The notes: generated by a model not told the origin, from the sequence alone. A stretch of 64,000 nt of DNA from Lunularia cruciata (GCA_948567375.1 OX419759.1:9082744-9146743); one strand, 5' to 3'. Positions 48,152 through 60,086 are shown, counted from the first letter of the stretch. A program made the numbers and translations.

Positions 48152-48937
48152 GTTAGATAAGGTCAAGCTTCTTGTATGGAAAAAAAGTGGGGCAATGGAT
48201 CCATTTGGCCCACTTTGTTTGTCCATTGGCTCTATTTGTGGCAATTTTGGTTTTGAGATGATGCCAAAGAGTGTTCTCGAGAAAAAACTTGTGAATTGAG
48301 TGCTATAATTGGTGATGAGCACTCAAGATAGGCCATTGTGAGAAAAAACCATAGCCAAGTACAATTGAGCTAAGTGTAGTGAAGTTACCTCCTTGGTTGT
48401 AAGACATATATGAATCATTTTGTTGAGTTGGTCTACAAAGACTACAATGGAATCAAAACCTACGGTGGTCTTGCGCAATTCACAAACTAGATCCATGCTA
48501 ACCTACTCCCAATGTTGTGTAAAATAAGGAGGAGTTGAAGGAGTCAAATGGAAGCCTAATTAGAGGCTTTATTGTGTTGACAAAGTAAATAGCTTTGAAT
48601 GTCCTCCACCACGTCATTACTCATCTTGGGCCAATAGTAATGGCATTTAATTGCATCTAAGGTCTTGTCTACTCCAACATGACTTGCAATAGCAGAATCA
48701 TGACATTCTGTTGGGATGGTGGTTCTTAGGTTTGGATTATACAGGATCCATAACTTGCCATCATGAAAGGTGAGTTCTTGGGTACTAATTATGCCTTTGG
48801 ATGAGTGAGCTTTTTCACTCATCCACAATCCTTGGCTCACACATCCAAAATCATCTACACTCATCCACAATGCACTCACCTACAATTTATGGGTCAATCT
48901 TTGTAACAATAAGAATCCTTGGCCAAAAACCTTGGTT
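48152..48937 (-). pseudogene. Element E integrase fragment, degenerate
   Basis: The minus strand matches element D's integrase: TFHDGKLWILYNPNLR, ECHDSAIASHVGVDKTLD, YYWPKM, CQHNKASN, then SMDLVCEL-like sequence and later core pieces with stops. The region after the second catalytic motif carries a deletion relative to D. It ends at the LTR of element F. Confidence 0.8.
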
Positions 48938-49623
48938 TGTAACACCCATTTGTGCATGTGTGTGGTATTGTGATATTTAGTTTGGTATTACAAGTACTTG
49001 AGAGATATTATTTATATAGAGATAAAGAAAGATTCTATCTTAGTCATGATTAGTTAAATGTAGTCATAGCTAAGATAGAAGGGATCTTACTTTAGATGAA
49101 ATAGAAAAGATGAGCATCATTATTTTGGATTCTAGTATATTGATTTGGTTTTATTCCTAGGTGTTTGGCTTTGAAGGAAGAGTTAAAAACTCTTGGACTC
49201 ACAAGACTCTTTGTTTTTTATTCTTCTATATTCCAAGGATTGCCCATGTGAAAGAATCCTTCACTTAGTGGTTGAGTCAAGATAAGACCACATGCTTAGG
49301 AGAATATTTCCATGAGTATAGATATTCCTTTAGCATTTTGACTTTATTTGACTTTTAGCCTAATAATTTGAGTTACTCCTACAGTTAATAACTTTAGTGA
49401 ATAACTATTTCATCAATATTTAAACCAAGGGTGAGGAAGTACTTTTCATCCTTTCATCTGCAACTATCTCTCTCTCATTGAGATCTCTAGTGAGCAATGT
49501 CTTGTGTCTTGGAGTCTTAACCTTGGGGGAATATGATGGAGTTGAGGTTCCTTGTCGTCTTCCATGGTGCACTTCCATAATAGCCATCAAAGGTTCATCC
49601 TGAGTGAGAGACAAACTAGTTCA
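48938..49623 (+). repeat. 5' LTR of element B
   Basis: 686 bp from TGTAACACCC to TAGTTCA. It aligns end to end with the 3' LTR (56041-56731) and the A LTR (2187-2875). The TATA area near 49410-49420 reads ATATTTAAACC here, versus TATATAAACT in the 3' LTR. Confidence 0.92.
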
Positions 49624-49790
49624 CATTTTTGTTCCATTGTCAAGACCTCTCTAGAAGGCAAGATAATGTTTTGTGTACAATTCTATATTAGACAAAAGGA
49701 GGCTATGAGAGCTCACTTGGAGAGAACATTAGGGGAAGAGAAGGCTAAACTTATGTTAGAGAACCAAGACCCATTTTGATACCGTGTGGT
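49624..49790 (+). other. Element B leader: degenerate primer site and short ORF
   Basis: Right after the LTR, TTTTGTTCCATTGTCAAG lines up with the tRNA-Asp-type primer site of element G (ccattgt shared), so a mutated Asp-type site is likely. A short frame then reads about 38 codons, MFCVQFYIRQKEAMRAHLER and a charged helical end, stopping at 49777-49779. Confidence 0.45.
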
Positions 49791-50339
49791 TTATTATGAT
49801 TTCTTTGAGGTGATATTGTACATCTTGTACACATGAGAGGATTTGGAGAGATTGCGTGAGATGGATTCCAAATTTTAGGAATTATGGTGATTTTGGGCAA
49901 AATCTCAAGTTTGAGATCTAGACATGCATTTTCTACACATGATAGCTTAGGTTATCTTTAATCTTTCACACTTAAAATTATTGTGAGTGCTTGTACACGC
50001 ACTGAGCTAGAATTTTTGAAAGTTGATAGTGCAAATTGCTCCCAAAATTGCACGCTCTCTTCAAAATTATACATAGTCTGACATTTCTTCAATTTTTAGC
50101 TGATTTTTTGAAACTTTCCAAGAAAATTAACTGCATATTATTCTATCTTTGCTAAAGAAGTAGAGAAAGATCAATCTTGCACAGAAAGTTATGATTTTTT
50201 TAAGTGAGAGAGGTGGTTTTCATACCAAATCAGAAATATGTGTGCTGAATAGAAAGATGTCTAGGCCAAATGGCTTAGTGTAAATATCTGAAATTCTGCA
50301 AGACAAAACACCCTAGAGTTAGTATTAACTATGAAAAAC
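49791..50339 (+). other. Element B untranslated leader
   Basis: AT-rich, without a long frame. It is partly conserved in element A (20623-21060, minus). I see no convincing splice pair, though a leader intron cannot be excluded. Confidence 0.5.
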
Positions 50340-50953
50340 TTCAGAGAATTGTGACATACCAATTGAGAGAAATTAATGATAATGCGAGGAAGGGTCAATT
50401 CTACAAAGTTGAGATCTCATGCATGAAGAGTGTGAGAGCAAAAAAAGGCATGTTTGAGTGTTTAGACTCATCTTGGGAACATGGAGGGTCACCAAGAGTG
50501 GAAATTGAAGCTATGCAAGGTTCCCCTAGGGTTTGAGGTGGTTTTAGGGGTGGATTTGAGGAAAAAAGAGTTTAGAATATAATTTGAAGAGAGTGTTGAG
50601 AGGCTCCAAAAACCTACACCATTTGGAGAAAAGAGTGAGACTAAGTGCTTTTTATGTGGAGAGAAGGGACATAAGGCAAGTTCTTGCCCATTGAACTATG
50701 AGAGCAAGAGATTGAGGGAAAGGAGAGGCTTACTTGACTTGGGTTTGCATGTTGGACCTTCTTCACCAAGATTGGGAGGGAGAAGATCTAGATCAAGGAG
50801 TTGTATGAGGTTTGTGGAATGGAAGGAGTTCCAAAAGGATATGAGTATAGTGAAGTAAAATCACTTTTGGAGACTTTGGTGAAGGATCTTGGAGAGAGTT
50901 TTAGAATAGCTATAGAAATACTACCACCTTCATCAACAAGTTCTCAAGATTAG
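50340..50953 (+). pseudogene. Element B accessory reading frame upstream of gag, with CCHC zinc knuckle
   Basis: Extra coding region between leader and gag. First segment (50351-50536): RKGQFYKVEISCMKS, FECLDSSWEHGGSPRVEI, MQGSPRV, stop. Second segment: EESVERLQKPTPFGEKSETK followed by a full zinc knuckle CFLCGEKGHKASSC at 50646-50687, then SKRLRERRG and LGLHVGPSSPRLGG. Third segment, after a frameshift: KELYEVCGMEGVPKG, LLETLVKDLGESFRI and PPSSTSSQD, stop at 50951-50953. Element A carries the same three segments in the same order. A second, ordinary knuckle sits in gag (52028-52069), so this one is additional. The family is unknown to me; a nucleic-acid-binding role is inference. Confidence 0.6.
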
Positions 50954-51149
50954 TGATAGAGATAATCTTTCATCTTATGGATAAATTATCCACAAGGGTT
51001 AGATTTATATGAACTCTAGGCTTTGATGTTGCTATAGAAATCTTGGAGCAACTTGAACCTTTTGTGTCTCTAGGGTGGATTACTCTCAAATAGTTTTAGT
51101 AATGTACATACTCTATTAGTTATAGGGAGAGAAAATTATAAAAAAAATA

Positions 51150-52140
51150 TTGAGAGAAAAGAGAAAGATAGTGGGAGGCTAAGATAGGGAAACTTCTGGT
51201 TTTCTTTGGCAAGGATGGAAAAAATGTAGAGGTCTTTGTTAGAGACTTCAAGAGAGATTGCATAGGAAAAAATGAGAGGAAGAAGAATGAGTGGGCCTCA
51301 TTACTACCATATTTCTTTGAGGATGAAGCACTTACATGATATGAGTCAAAATACCAAAAGAGAGAGAGTAGAGATGGGCAAGAAGAGTCTTGGGAGAGTT
51401 TGACTTCAACACTCATTGAAAAATTTCTTCCAGATGAGAGTTATGGAAGATTGATGAGTGGGGTTACCTTCCTTAAACAAGGAGATGGAGAGAAAGTGAG
51501 AGTATATATAGAAAGAGTGGAGAAGTTAGAGTCCAGATTTTGCATAGTGTTGAGGAAGGATGGGGATGATGTGGAACCTACTATGATTGGCATAGGATCC
51601 ATGCTCACCAAAAATTTTGTGGGAGGGTTGAGACCACCAATTAGAAGTAAGGTGAGATATGAAAAACCTTCTTCTAAGATTGAAGCTATCAAGATTGCAA
51701 TTCGTATGGAGGAGAGTTTGGAAGGGGATGAGAATGATTTGGTGGTGAAGGAGGTTGTGTATCCTCCTCAAGGCTAAAAGTATGGTGGAATTCTGATACT
51801 TTGGTGGCAAGGGTTGTACCACAAGTAATTGTTGCTCTAGTTCTTGCACCTCCACCAAAAGATCCACTATAAACCATCACATAACAACTTGTAGATCTCA
51901 AGATCAATGCGGTGCAACTATGGGAGAAGAGAGAGGTGGATCAAGATGTGAGGAGAGTGCCTAGGAGTTATGGAAACTATCCATATAGAGGAGGTCAAAA
52001 AACCAACAATTTAAATGATAGAAATTGTTTCAATTGTGGAGGAAGAGGTCACATCCAAAAGAATTGCCAAAATTCCACTTACCATGGAGGAAAGGGTTAT
52101 GAGGGTGCCAATAGAGGGCAAGAGGGAGGGAGGGAGTGAA
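51150..52140 (+). pseudogene. Element B gag, degenerate
   Basis: The capsid begins near 51170 (FFGKDGKNVEVFVRDFKRD), passes a stop near 51338, and continues in the 125-codon frame 51400-51777 (LIEKFLPDESYGRLMSG, VYIERVEKLESRF, GIGSMLTKNFVGGLRP). The nucleocapsid frame 51912-52139 has the intact zinc knuckle CFNCGGRGHIQKNC. Stops and shifts separate the pieces. Confidence 0.8.
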
Positions 52141-53037
52141 ACCCAAGTGGCTCCTAATCCAAACAAAGATAAGGGGATAGCATCCATAGATGTGGTTGAG
52201 AGCAAGTATGAGAAGGGAGAGTGCTCAAACTCAAAAGGTCTTAATTTGGATATTTTGGCAAAAGAGAAGAAGAGAGCTTGTTTTGTAAAGGATTTACATT
52301 GTTCTCAAAGATTAATTCTTAGCAATGATACTCCTATATCTACTAAGAGCACTTGTAACTCAACAACAAAGACTCCAAGGAAGAAAGTTGGAGATAGAGG
52401 ACTTCTTAATCTCAAAGCAAACTACAATGTGTTGGAGGATTTTTGTAGTCACAAGGCTAACATCACAATGGGCCAATTGATTGTTTTGAACACTACCTTT
52501 AGAAAAGAGCTTAGAGGTGGTTTGAGTTCTATAAGAAGCAAGAGGAAGAAGAAGGCAAAAGCCTAAGTATCAATGGGGGCAGTTGATGCCAAACCAGTAC
52601 CATGGGAGGCTTGTGAATATGCTTCCAAGATTGATGTGAGAGTGAATGGTCATAGCATCAAAGATACACTTGTTGATGAGAGATAAGCATTAAATGCCAT
52701 GTCAGAAAGGTGGATGAAGAACTGGGGTATGATACTCTCTAGACCTTCAAAATTTGTGGTGAGCATGGCAAATAAGCAACAAGTTAGACCAATAGGGGTG
52801 ATGGATAAGGTAGTAGTTTCAATTATGGGAGTTCAAAATGTCATGACTTTCCAAGTCTTGAAGGATTCAAGCTATGATTTGCTTCTTGGGAGGCCATGGT
52901 TGAGATCAGCATGCAAAATTAATCAATGGCACAAAGGGTACTTGAGGATATGGCCATCAAACCATAGAGTTATAGTTCCTATCACTAACACCACGAACAC
53001 TTCACATTTAGATATACCATCTTCTGATTATTGAGAA
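52141..53037 (+). pseudogene. Element B protease region, degenerate
   Basis: The frame 52015-52566 leads out of gag with a Lys/Ser-rich linker (FRKELRGGLSSIRSKRKKK). The protease loop, ELVDGGSTINAM in element A, reads VDER-stop-ALNAM here, so the site is destroyed. The following frame 52699-53034 keeps the end of the domain (YDLLLGRPWLRSA, with ITNTTNTSHLDIP after it). Confidence 0.75.
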
Positions 53038-53064
53038 TCAGATTCAAAAGAAGGAGCTTCAAGT

Positions 53065-54100
53065 GTGGACATAAGCATGGAAGAAGGGACTTCCATGGAG
53101 GAGGATAGATCTAAATCTGATTTAGATGTGCATCCCTTATGTGCTATGGAATTTTCACCTAAGCCAGAGGTTTTGAAGGGCCTAGATAAATCACCATTGA
53201 CACTTGAGGAGATAAAGAGGAGATTATCTACCCTCAAGTATGGTCCAAATGTTACCAAGCAAGAGAAGGTAAGATTTGAAGAGATTATTTGCAAGTTCAT
53301 CCATGTGTTTGCTTTCAAGTACAAGGATCTAAAAAAAGTCACCTTGGAGGAGCACAAATTGAGGTGGAGTCACATGCAAGACCAATCCACCAAAAGCAAT
53401 GTTGCATTAGTCCAACAATATCTTTGGTTATGAAGAAGGAGATTGATAAGCTCAAGGAGGCCAGATTTATCTTTGAGGTGGAGAACTCAAAATGGGTGTC
53501 TTCAATTGTGATTGTGAAGAAAAAGAATGGCAAGCTTTAAGTATGTGTGGATTAGAAGAAGCTCAATGTTGTTACTAAGAAGGACTATTACCCTTTGCCA
53601 TTCATTGATAAGATCTTGGAGGAAATTGTAGTGGTCATGAGAGGTATGATTTTGGAGATGGTTATAATGGGTATAACCAAATTAGGATTGCACTAAAGCA
53701 TCAACAACTCACCACATTTACCACAATTGGAGAAATTATGTTTTCAAGGTCATACCTTTTGGACTTTGCAATGGTCTAGCCACATTCCAGGGTGGTTCAT
53801 TAACAATGTGTTTGAACCTTTCATTGGAGAATTTATGAGAAATTTCATTGAGTACTTTTGTGTCAATGGAAGAAAGGAGGAGCATTTTGAGTGCATAATC
53901 AAGGTCTTGCAATGCTTGGATGAAGGAAATGTATCACTCAAGTGAATGTTTGGTTTTGAAGAAGGTCTAATTTTGGGGCACATAATCTCCAAGGATGGAA
54001 TAGTAGTTGACCCCAAGAAGGTGAGGAAAATCTTAGACCTTCCATTCTCTTCAAGCTTGACAAAGTTATGCCAATTCTTGGGGATGGTTGGGTACTATAG
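53065..54100 (+). pseudogene. Element B reverse transcriptase, degenerate
   Basis: The linker frame 53065-53433 enters RT with a shift. The frame 53289-53540 holds SPTISLVMKKEIDKL, WVSSIVIVKKKNGK, then a stop before VCVD and another before KKLN. Later pieces carry PLPFIDKILEE, GYNGYNQIRI-like sequence and PFGLCNG. The catalytic box at 53844-53855 reads FIEY; both metal-binding Asp of FIDD are gone. Confidence 0.85.
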
Positions 54101-55356
54101 GAGGTTCATCTTCTCATTCCAAAATGTCTTATGTGTTGACCATCTACATGAAGAAGGGTGTAGGATACATGTGGATTTTGGAGGACAAAGAGGCTCTCAA
54201 AGCTTTTGAGGAGCTCAAGCAATCCCTTGTTGTAACTCCAATTCTTGGTAAACATGATTGGAGTAAGCCTTCCATCCTCTACATTGATGCTTCCAATATA
54301 ACTATAGGATGCTTTCTTAGTCAAATTGACCAAGATTGGCATGATCATCTAATAGCTTATGCTAGTAGGCAAATGGTGTCAACAGAAAAGAACTACTTTA
54401 TCACAAAGAGAGAAGGGTTAGCAATGATCTTTTGTCTCAAGAAGTTTAGACACTACTTGATTGGAGGGAAAGCCACCATTGTGATGGATCACAAGTATTT
54501 GAAGTACATTTTCAACAAGCCTTATGTGGAAGGAAGGCTAGCAAGGTGGATAATACTCTTGTTTGAGTATGACTACACCATTGAGGATAGGCTAGGGAAG
54601 AAACATGCAAATGCTGATTTTTTATTTAGGGCCTATGATCATGATGGAGATGAACTAGCGGATGATTCTTTCTTGGATGAGGAGCTCATGACAATCTCAA
54701 TCACTCAAGAGGTTCCAATGGAGTACAAGGAGATTGTGGAATTTGTTACAAGAGGTAACTATCCAGAAGGGATGCATGCTAGGGCGAGGAAGGTCCTTGC
54801 AGCAAGATCTAGACCTTACACAATGGTGGAGGATATTCTTTTTCACCAAGGAGCAGATTGTCTACTTCAAAGAGCAGTGGGTAAGGAAGAGTTTATCCTA
54901 CTCATAAAGGAGTTTCATGAAGGTTTAGTGTGTGGAGGACACTTTGCAAGAAAGGTGGTTGCTTTCAAGATTCTAGATGCAAGTTACCATTGGAGACGGA
55001 TTTTCAAGGATTGTCTTGATCATTGCAAAACTTGTCATGTTTTTCAACCATTTACTATAAAATCTACCTCCACTCTACCACTTAGATCAATTTCATTGCT
55101 AAGACCTTTTGAGGAGTGGGGAATTGATTTTGTAGGTCCTCTCAATGGAACCCCGAGGAAAAATTGGTATATTGTGGTAGTTACTAATTATCTTACCAAG
55201 TGGGTTGAGGCTAGACCATTGAATGAAGATGAAGATGAAGATGAAGTTGGGAGATTACTTTATGAATGCATTATCACTAGGTTTGGGTGCCCTTTGGAGT
55301 TGGTTCTTGATAGAGGAAGAGAGTTTACAAGAAGCATTATTATAGTCATGCTATGA
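54088..55356 (+). pseudogene. Element B RNase H-integrase, 422-codon open segment
   Basis: Longest open frame in the window. RNase H: FEELKQSLVVTPIL, LYIDASNITIGCFLSQ with the catalytic Asp kept, IVMDHKYLKYIF (T-D-H is M-D-H), and RLGKKHANADFL. Integrase: HEGLVCGGHF and CKTCHVF for the zinc site, GIDFVGPLN (first Asp), LVLDRGREFT (second Asp). A TGA after MLC ends the frame at 55356. The protein continues past it in the next segment, so the segment is a fragment of pol, not a complete protein. Confidence 0.88.
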
Positions 55357-55992
55357 CATTTCTCTATTACACATAGAGTAACTACATCCTATAAGCCAAA
55401 TTCCAATGGCTTGGCAGAGAGAACCAATCAGACCTTGTGCATGATGTTGGCCAAAGATGCAAAAATGAAGAGGGCTAAACATCATTGGGACAAGAGGATT
55501 CATAAAATTTTGTAGGAGTGTAAAACAACCATGAAAACTTTCACCAGATATTCTTCATTTCAATTGGTATATGGTATTGAGTCTACCTTACCTATTCACT
55601 TTGATCTTCATACCTTCCAAAGCATTCATATGAGATTGAAGAAAGCACAAGGAGGTGATGCAGAGAAGTCAAGGAAGGATCAACTCATGGAATTGGAAGA
55701 GGCAAGAGCAGCTGCTATGGTTTGAGTGGAGCAAGCCCAAACGAAACAAAAGGAGAGCTATGACAAGAGGCAAGGCAAGAAGAAGGTGCAGCCTTTCAAA
55801 GAAGGTGATTGGGTAATGTTTTTTCATTCTATTTGATTTAAGAGATGCAAAAGAAGTTTTTGCTTAAGTACTTTGGACCTTTCATAGTAGAGAAGATGTG
55901 GTGCAATTACACCTATGATCTTAAGGAGTTGGGATGAAGACAAATTTGATAAGATTAATCATGATAATTTAAAGATGTATCATAGAAGGTAG
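55357..55992 (+). pseudogene. Element B integrase C-terminal part, degenerate
   Basis: Directly after the TGA: FSITHRVTTSYKPNSNGLAE with the catalytic Glu kept, QTLCMMLAKDAKMKRAKHHW, a stop, then FQLVYGIESTLPIHFDL (55531-55725). The basic tail leads to MYHRR and a stop at 55990-55992. No chromodomain is present. Confidence 0.85.
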
Positions 55993-56023
55993 AGAGACCT
56001 TCACTTTGAGGAAAAAGTGAAAA

Positions 56024-56040
56024 CTTAGTCCGGGGGTAAA
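56024..56040 (+). other. polypurine-tract region of element B
   Basis: CTTAGTCCGGGGGTAAA directly before the 3' LTR, as in element A. The GGGGGTAAA core is the likely plus-strand primer. Confidence 0.68.
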
Positions 56041-56731
56041 TGTAATGCCTATTTGTACATGTGTGTGGTATTGTGATATTTAGTTTGGTATTACAAGTAA
56101 TTGAGAGATATTATTTATATAGAGATAAAGGATGGTTCTACCTTAGTCATGATTAGCTAAATTAAGTCATAGCTAAGATAGAGGGGGTCTTATTTTAGAG
56201 GAATTAGAAAAGATGAGCACCATTATCTTGGATTCTAGTGTATTGACTTGGTATTATTCCTAGGTGTTTGGCTTTGAGGAAAGTTAAGAACTTTGGACCC
56301 ACAAGGCTCTTTGTTTTGTATTCTTCTATATTCCAAGGATAGCCCGTGAAAAAGAATTCTTGACTTAGTGGTTGGGTCAGGATAAGACCACATGCTTAGG
56401 AGAATATTCTTATAAGTATAGATATTCCTTTAGCTTTTTCACTTTATTTGACTTTTAGCTAGTAATTTGAGTTACTCCAATAATTAATAACTTTAGTGCA
56501 TAACTATTTCACAAGTATATAAACTAGGGGTAAGAAGGTACTCATCATCCTTTCATTTGCAACTATCTCTCTCCCATTGAGTTCTCTAGTGAGCAATGTC
56601 TTGAGTCTTGGAGTCTTAGCCTTGGAGGAGTATGATGGAGTTGGAGTTGGAGTTACTTGACTTCTTAGTCCATGGTGCGCTACTATAATAGCCATCAAAG
56701 GTTCATCCTAAGTGAGAGATAGGCTGGCTCA
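56041..56731 (+). repeat. 3' LTR of element B
   Basis: 691 bp, TGTAATGCCT to GGCTGGCTCA. TATATAAA lies at 56516-56523. It is colinear with the 5' LTR with many substitutions and small indels by eye, pointing to an old insertion. Confidence 0.92.
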
Positions 56732-58200
56732 TAGGTTCATCTTGACCTCTATGACCAGATTTTTTACCATAGGCATTTGGAAGAATGCATCTATAAGTTG
56801 CTTCTTGCCTTCTACATATGTGATCATCATGCTGAACTATTGTCTTCACTCTATTCAACAAATCTATCAATGAGATAGATCTTTTTGTGTCTCAAGGTAG
56901 ACAACTGGTTTGAGACAAGTAGTTTGTGGTCTATCTCTACTCAAATGTCTTCTTGCCAAGATAGTGCTTCCAATTCTTAGTTGTAAGGACAATAACCCAC
57001 TCTCTTCATTTTGGGGTGTGATATTTATGCTATGCCCGTATCAACTTTCATGAGAAATATGCAATTGGATGCCATCCATCACTCCATTATTATTGTAGGA
57101 TTGCTCTTATTGCAATGCCAAATTAATCTATAGCTAACTTGATTGGATGTGTTGGGTCATACCATTTCAAGATTGGTGCATGTAATAATGCATCTTTCAA
57201 TTCCTAAAATTCCAATTCTTATGCGCTTCCATATATTCACTTCTTTCCATTGCTAAATAGTGTTGTTAGTGGTCATGTGATCTTGGGGAAATTCTTGAAA
57301 AATCATTGTTAAAACTACATCAATCCCAAGAAACTCTTGAGTTGAGTTTGATCGTCCAAAGCAACTCATCTTTGAATGATATCTATTTTATATGTTAAAA
57401 CTTGGATACCTTTTACACTTACTCTATGCTCCAAGTGATCTTTGTCAGACTTTCCAAACTTGCACTTTGAGATTTTGGCATACAACTTGCTTTGTCATAG
57501 AATCTAGAGGACTTCTTGCAGATGTTACTTGTGCTTCTTCATTGTCCTATTGTAGAGTAAAATGCCATCAAGGAAAATGATAGCAAATTTATCCAAATAT
57601 GTCATTCATCAAATTCATGAAAGTGGTTGGTGTGTTGGTGAGGCCAAATGGCATCACTAGATACTCAAAATAACCATACCTTGTCCAAAATTTAGGTTTG
57701 TGTACGTCTTCCTCCCTGATCCTAATTGGGTTATAATCGCTCTACAAATCAAGTTTGGTGAGATGTCGTGCCCCTTTGAGTTGATCAAAAAAATCATCCA
57801 TACAAGGTAATGGGCATTTGTTCTTCATTATTTGTTGCTTTAGGCCTTGGGATTTAATGCACCATTTTTGTTAATTGTACTATTTTCTTCTTCACAAAAA
57901 AGACAAGAGCCCCATATGATGATACATTAGGTTGGATAGACCTTTTATGTAGCATATTCTCAATTTGAGCTTTGACTCCTCCAACTCATGAGGTGATAGT
58001 GGATATGGGTCCTTACAAGGAGATTTTCTCCAAAGAAATATCTTGATGTTATGATCTACTCTCCTTGTTGGTGGTAATCTTGAAGGTAAATCATCTAGAA
58101 AGATATCTTGAAACTCATTGACCACATCTTTCAAATTCTCAACCATTTTTCCATCAAGTTATACACTCTATAATTCTCTTATTAGACCCATGAAACATCT
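56732..58200 (-). pseudogene. Element E reverse transcriptase and partial RNase H, degenerate
   Basis: The frame 57892-58146 starts NLKDVVNEFQDIFLDDLPS, RRVDHNIKIF and [11 protein letters not shown], matching D. RT continues on the minus strand with frameshifts. The catalytic box at 57564-57575 reads FLDG where D has FLDD. RNase H pieces run to the junction with B near 56740 (the TDHKxL region is at about 56915-56945). Confidence 0.8.
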
Positions 58201-58479
58201 ATTTGTCCTACCAATAGTTGTTGTCCATACGACATAAAGAGGCAATTCTTGCCTTTGTGATCTTTCCCTATCTCCAATTATCTTCCTTTGGCTAGTTTTC
58301 ACTATTTTCTTTTTCCAATCTACCATGAGACTGTAGTGCTCCATCCATTACATGCCTAAGATCACATTGTAACAAGCTAATCATATCATTTGACACTCAA
58401 ATTCATCTTGATACTCTCCTATAGAGAGTTACTTATCTAGGTAATGTAATAAATAAGGTACATTTATTACTAATCTTTT

Positions 58480-60000
58480 TTTTCCAATATGATTTCAAAA
58501 TCTTCTCCATCAATTTGTCTCTCCTAGTTGTTCAAAGATCACATGTATAGAGGCCAAGGGCTTTTAGGAAGGCATGCATGACAATTGATGGCCATGTGTC
58601 CAACCCGGCCGTAATTGTAAGAATTTCATTATGCTTAAGCTCCTTCTCCTCATGGGACTCTATCTCTCCTTTCTTTGACATGTCGTTGTTCTCCTTGGAG
58701 CGGTCATGTTCCTTGGTCTTGAAAATGGATGATTCTAATTGCAAAGGAATTGGATGACCAAATGAAATTTTTAGCCTAATAGTGTTATGTCAAGACTACT
58801 CCTTAACCTCCTCCAAGTGCTTCTACTATTCTTTGAGCACAGACAATGGCTTCAAAAGTGATCTAAGGATTTTCTATCATTACTTCTTGGTGAATTCAAT
58901 CTTCTAACCTTGTTTAAAATTTTCAAGAGCTTTTCTTGAGCTAATATTGGTAATTGCAAGAAATGTCTCCACATATTCTTGTATGTTATTCTTTTACTTC
59001 AATCCTCATAGTCGGGTTTGAGCTATCCACACAAAATTCATGGATAAGAAATTCTTCAATAGCCCTTCTTGCATCACCATCCAAGTGATCTTTCTTCCTT
59101 TTGCAAACATTGATCATTTCCAAGCGTCATACCATGTGAGATCTTTATTGGTCAAGTACCCATGTGCAAACATGCCTATGGAATGATTGGTGACCTGAAT
59201 TGTAAATAATTGAAAATATTGATTCACTCTTGAGATCTAGTTCTCCACTACTTCCATGGAACATTGTCCCTTGTAAGGCTCAATGTTGCATGTCTACTTC
59301 ATCTGTAATAATAATATTGCTTCATTATTGATCAAAGTTGATATCATCGGCATGAGAGACTCTCCAAGTACTTTGGTTGTTATAATTGGGTTTTGGTATG
59401 ATTCCTCTTCTTGCATTCCATGATTTTTCTTGAATGTATGACTTGACTTTGTAATACTTGTATTGTGATCTTGATCTCCCAAAACTCATTCAACATCTTT
59501 TGCATTCCTTGCATCAGATCCTACAACTGCATCCATGATTTGTACACACGGCCAATGCTCAATGAATACTTCTTAATTCAATAGATGGTTAATATGATCA
59601 CTCAAGAGTAGGAAAAAATTGGGACCTCAAATTTGTCACTTGTTGATAATATTCCTCACCAAAATTGTGGATTACAAAATCCTTGAATATCACTTTTTGC
59701 CCAACTACATAACAGATTTCTATTTAGTGTTGAAAAGGAGAGATTTGATATATTCAAATTCATTACATAATATAAATTATCAAATCCCACTTGCTATTGT
59801 ATATCATCATAGGTAAGTTCATAACTACATCCATGAACTCTGCTCCAAAATGGTTAATGAGATATACTCTTACTTGCTCACATTGGATGTACATAATCTT
59901 GATGTGGAATGGATCCAAGAACAAAAAGAAAAGTGAAGGAAATTGTCCTCCAGAGCATCTATCCCATCGTCTATCTAAAATACCTCCAATCTATTGATTG
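58480..60000 (-). pseudogene. Element E gag, degenerate
   Basis: The minus strand matches D from the region after the primer site, including the DAxGGQFP-like start near 59930-59960, a capsid remnant with stops, and a knuckle near 58590-58620 reading YNYGRVGHMAINC with Tyr for Cys. The frame 58532-58744 is Lys/Glu-rich. Protease remnants follow to about 58200. Confidence 0.7.
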
Positions 60001-60074
60001 ACTCAAAATTACTCAATCTCAATAGCCCATGTTCCTCCATGAAGGATGACCCGCTCATTTAGATTGAAACACTT

Positions 60075-60086
60075 GCTTTGATGCCA
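60075..60086 (-). other. primer-binding site of element E
   Basis: TGGCATCAAAGC on the minus strand differs at two positions from the iMet-type TGGTATCAGAGC of element D. Confidence 0.75.

Larger units (their letters stand above)
48938..56731 (+). mobile_element. Element B: Ty3/gypsy (Athila/Tat-like) with both LTRs, same family as A
   Basis: 7794 bp, inserted in element E. LTRs of 686 and 691 bp begin TGTAA and end CA. The leader includes an extra reading frame with a zinc knuckle, then gag, protease, RT, RNase H and integrase, ending 48 bp before the 3' LTR. The flanking pentamer tggtt (48933-48937) compares with aggtt at 56733-56737, an imperfect target duplication offset by one base. RNase H and integrase form the longest open frame of the window (422 codons). 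RT and protease active sites are destroyed. Confidence 0.9.

Noticed and set aside
54088-55356. 422-codon ORF as a possible intact host gene
   Set aside because: It is the RNase H-integrase part of element B: it begins mid-domain, ends at a TGA inside the integrase core, and coding similarity to A continues beyond the stop.
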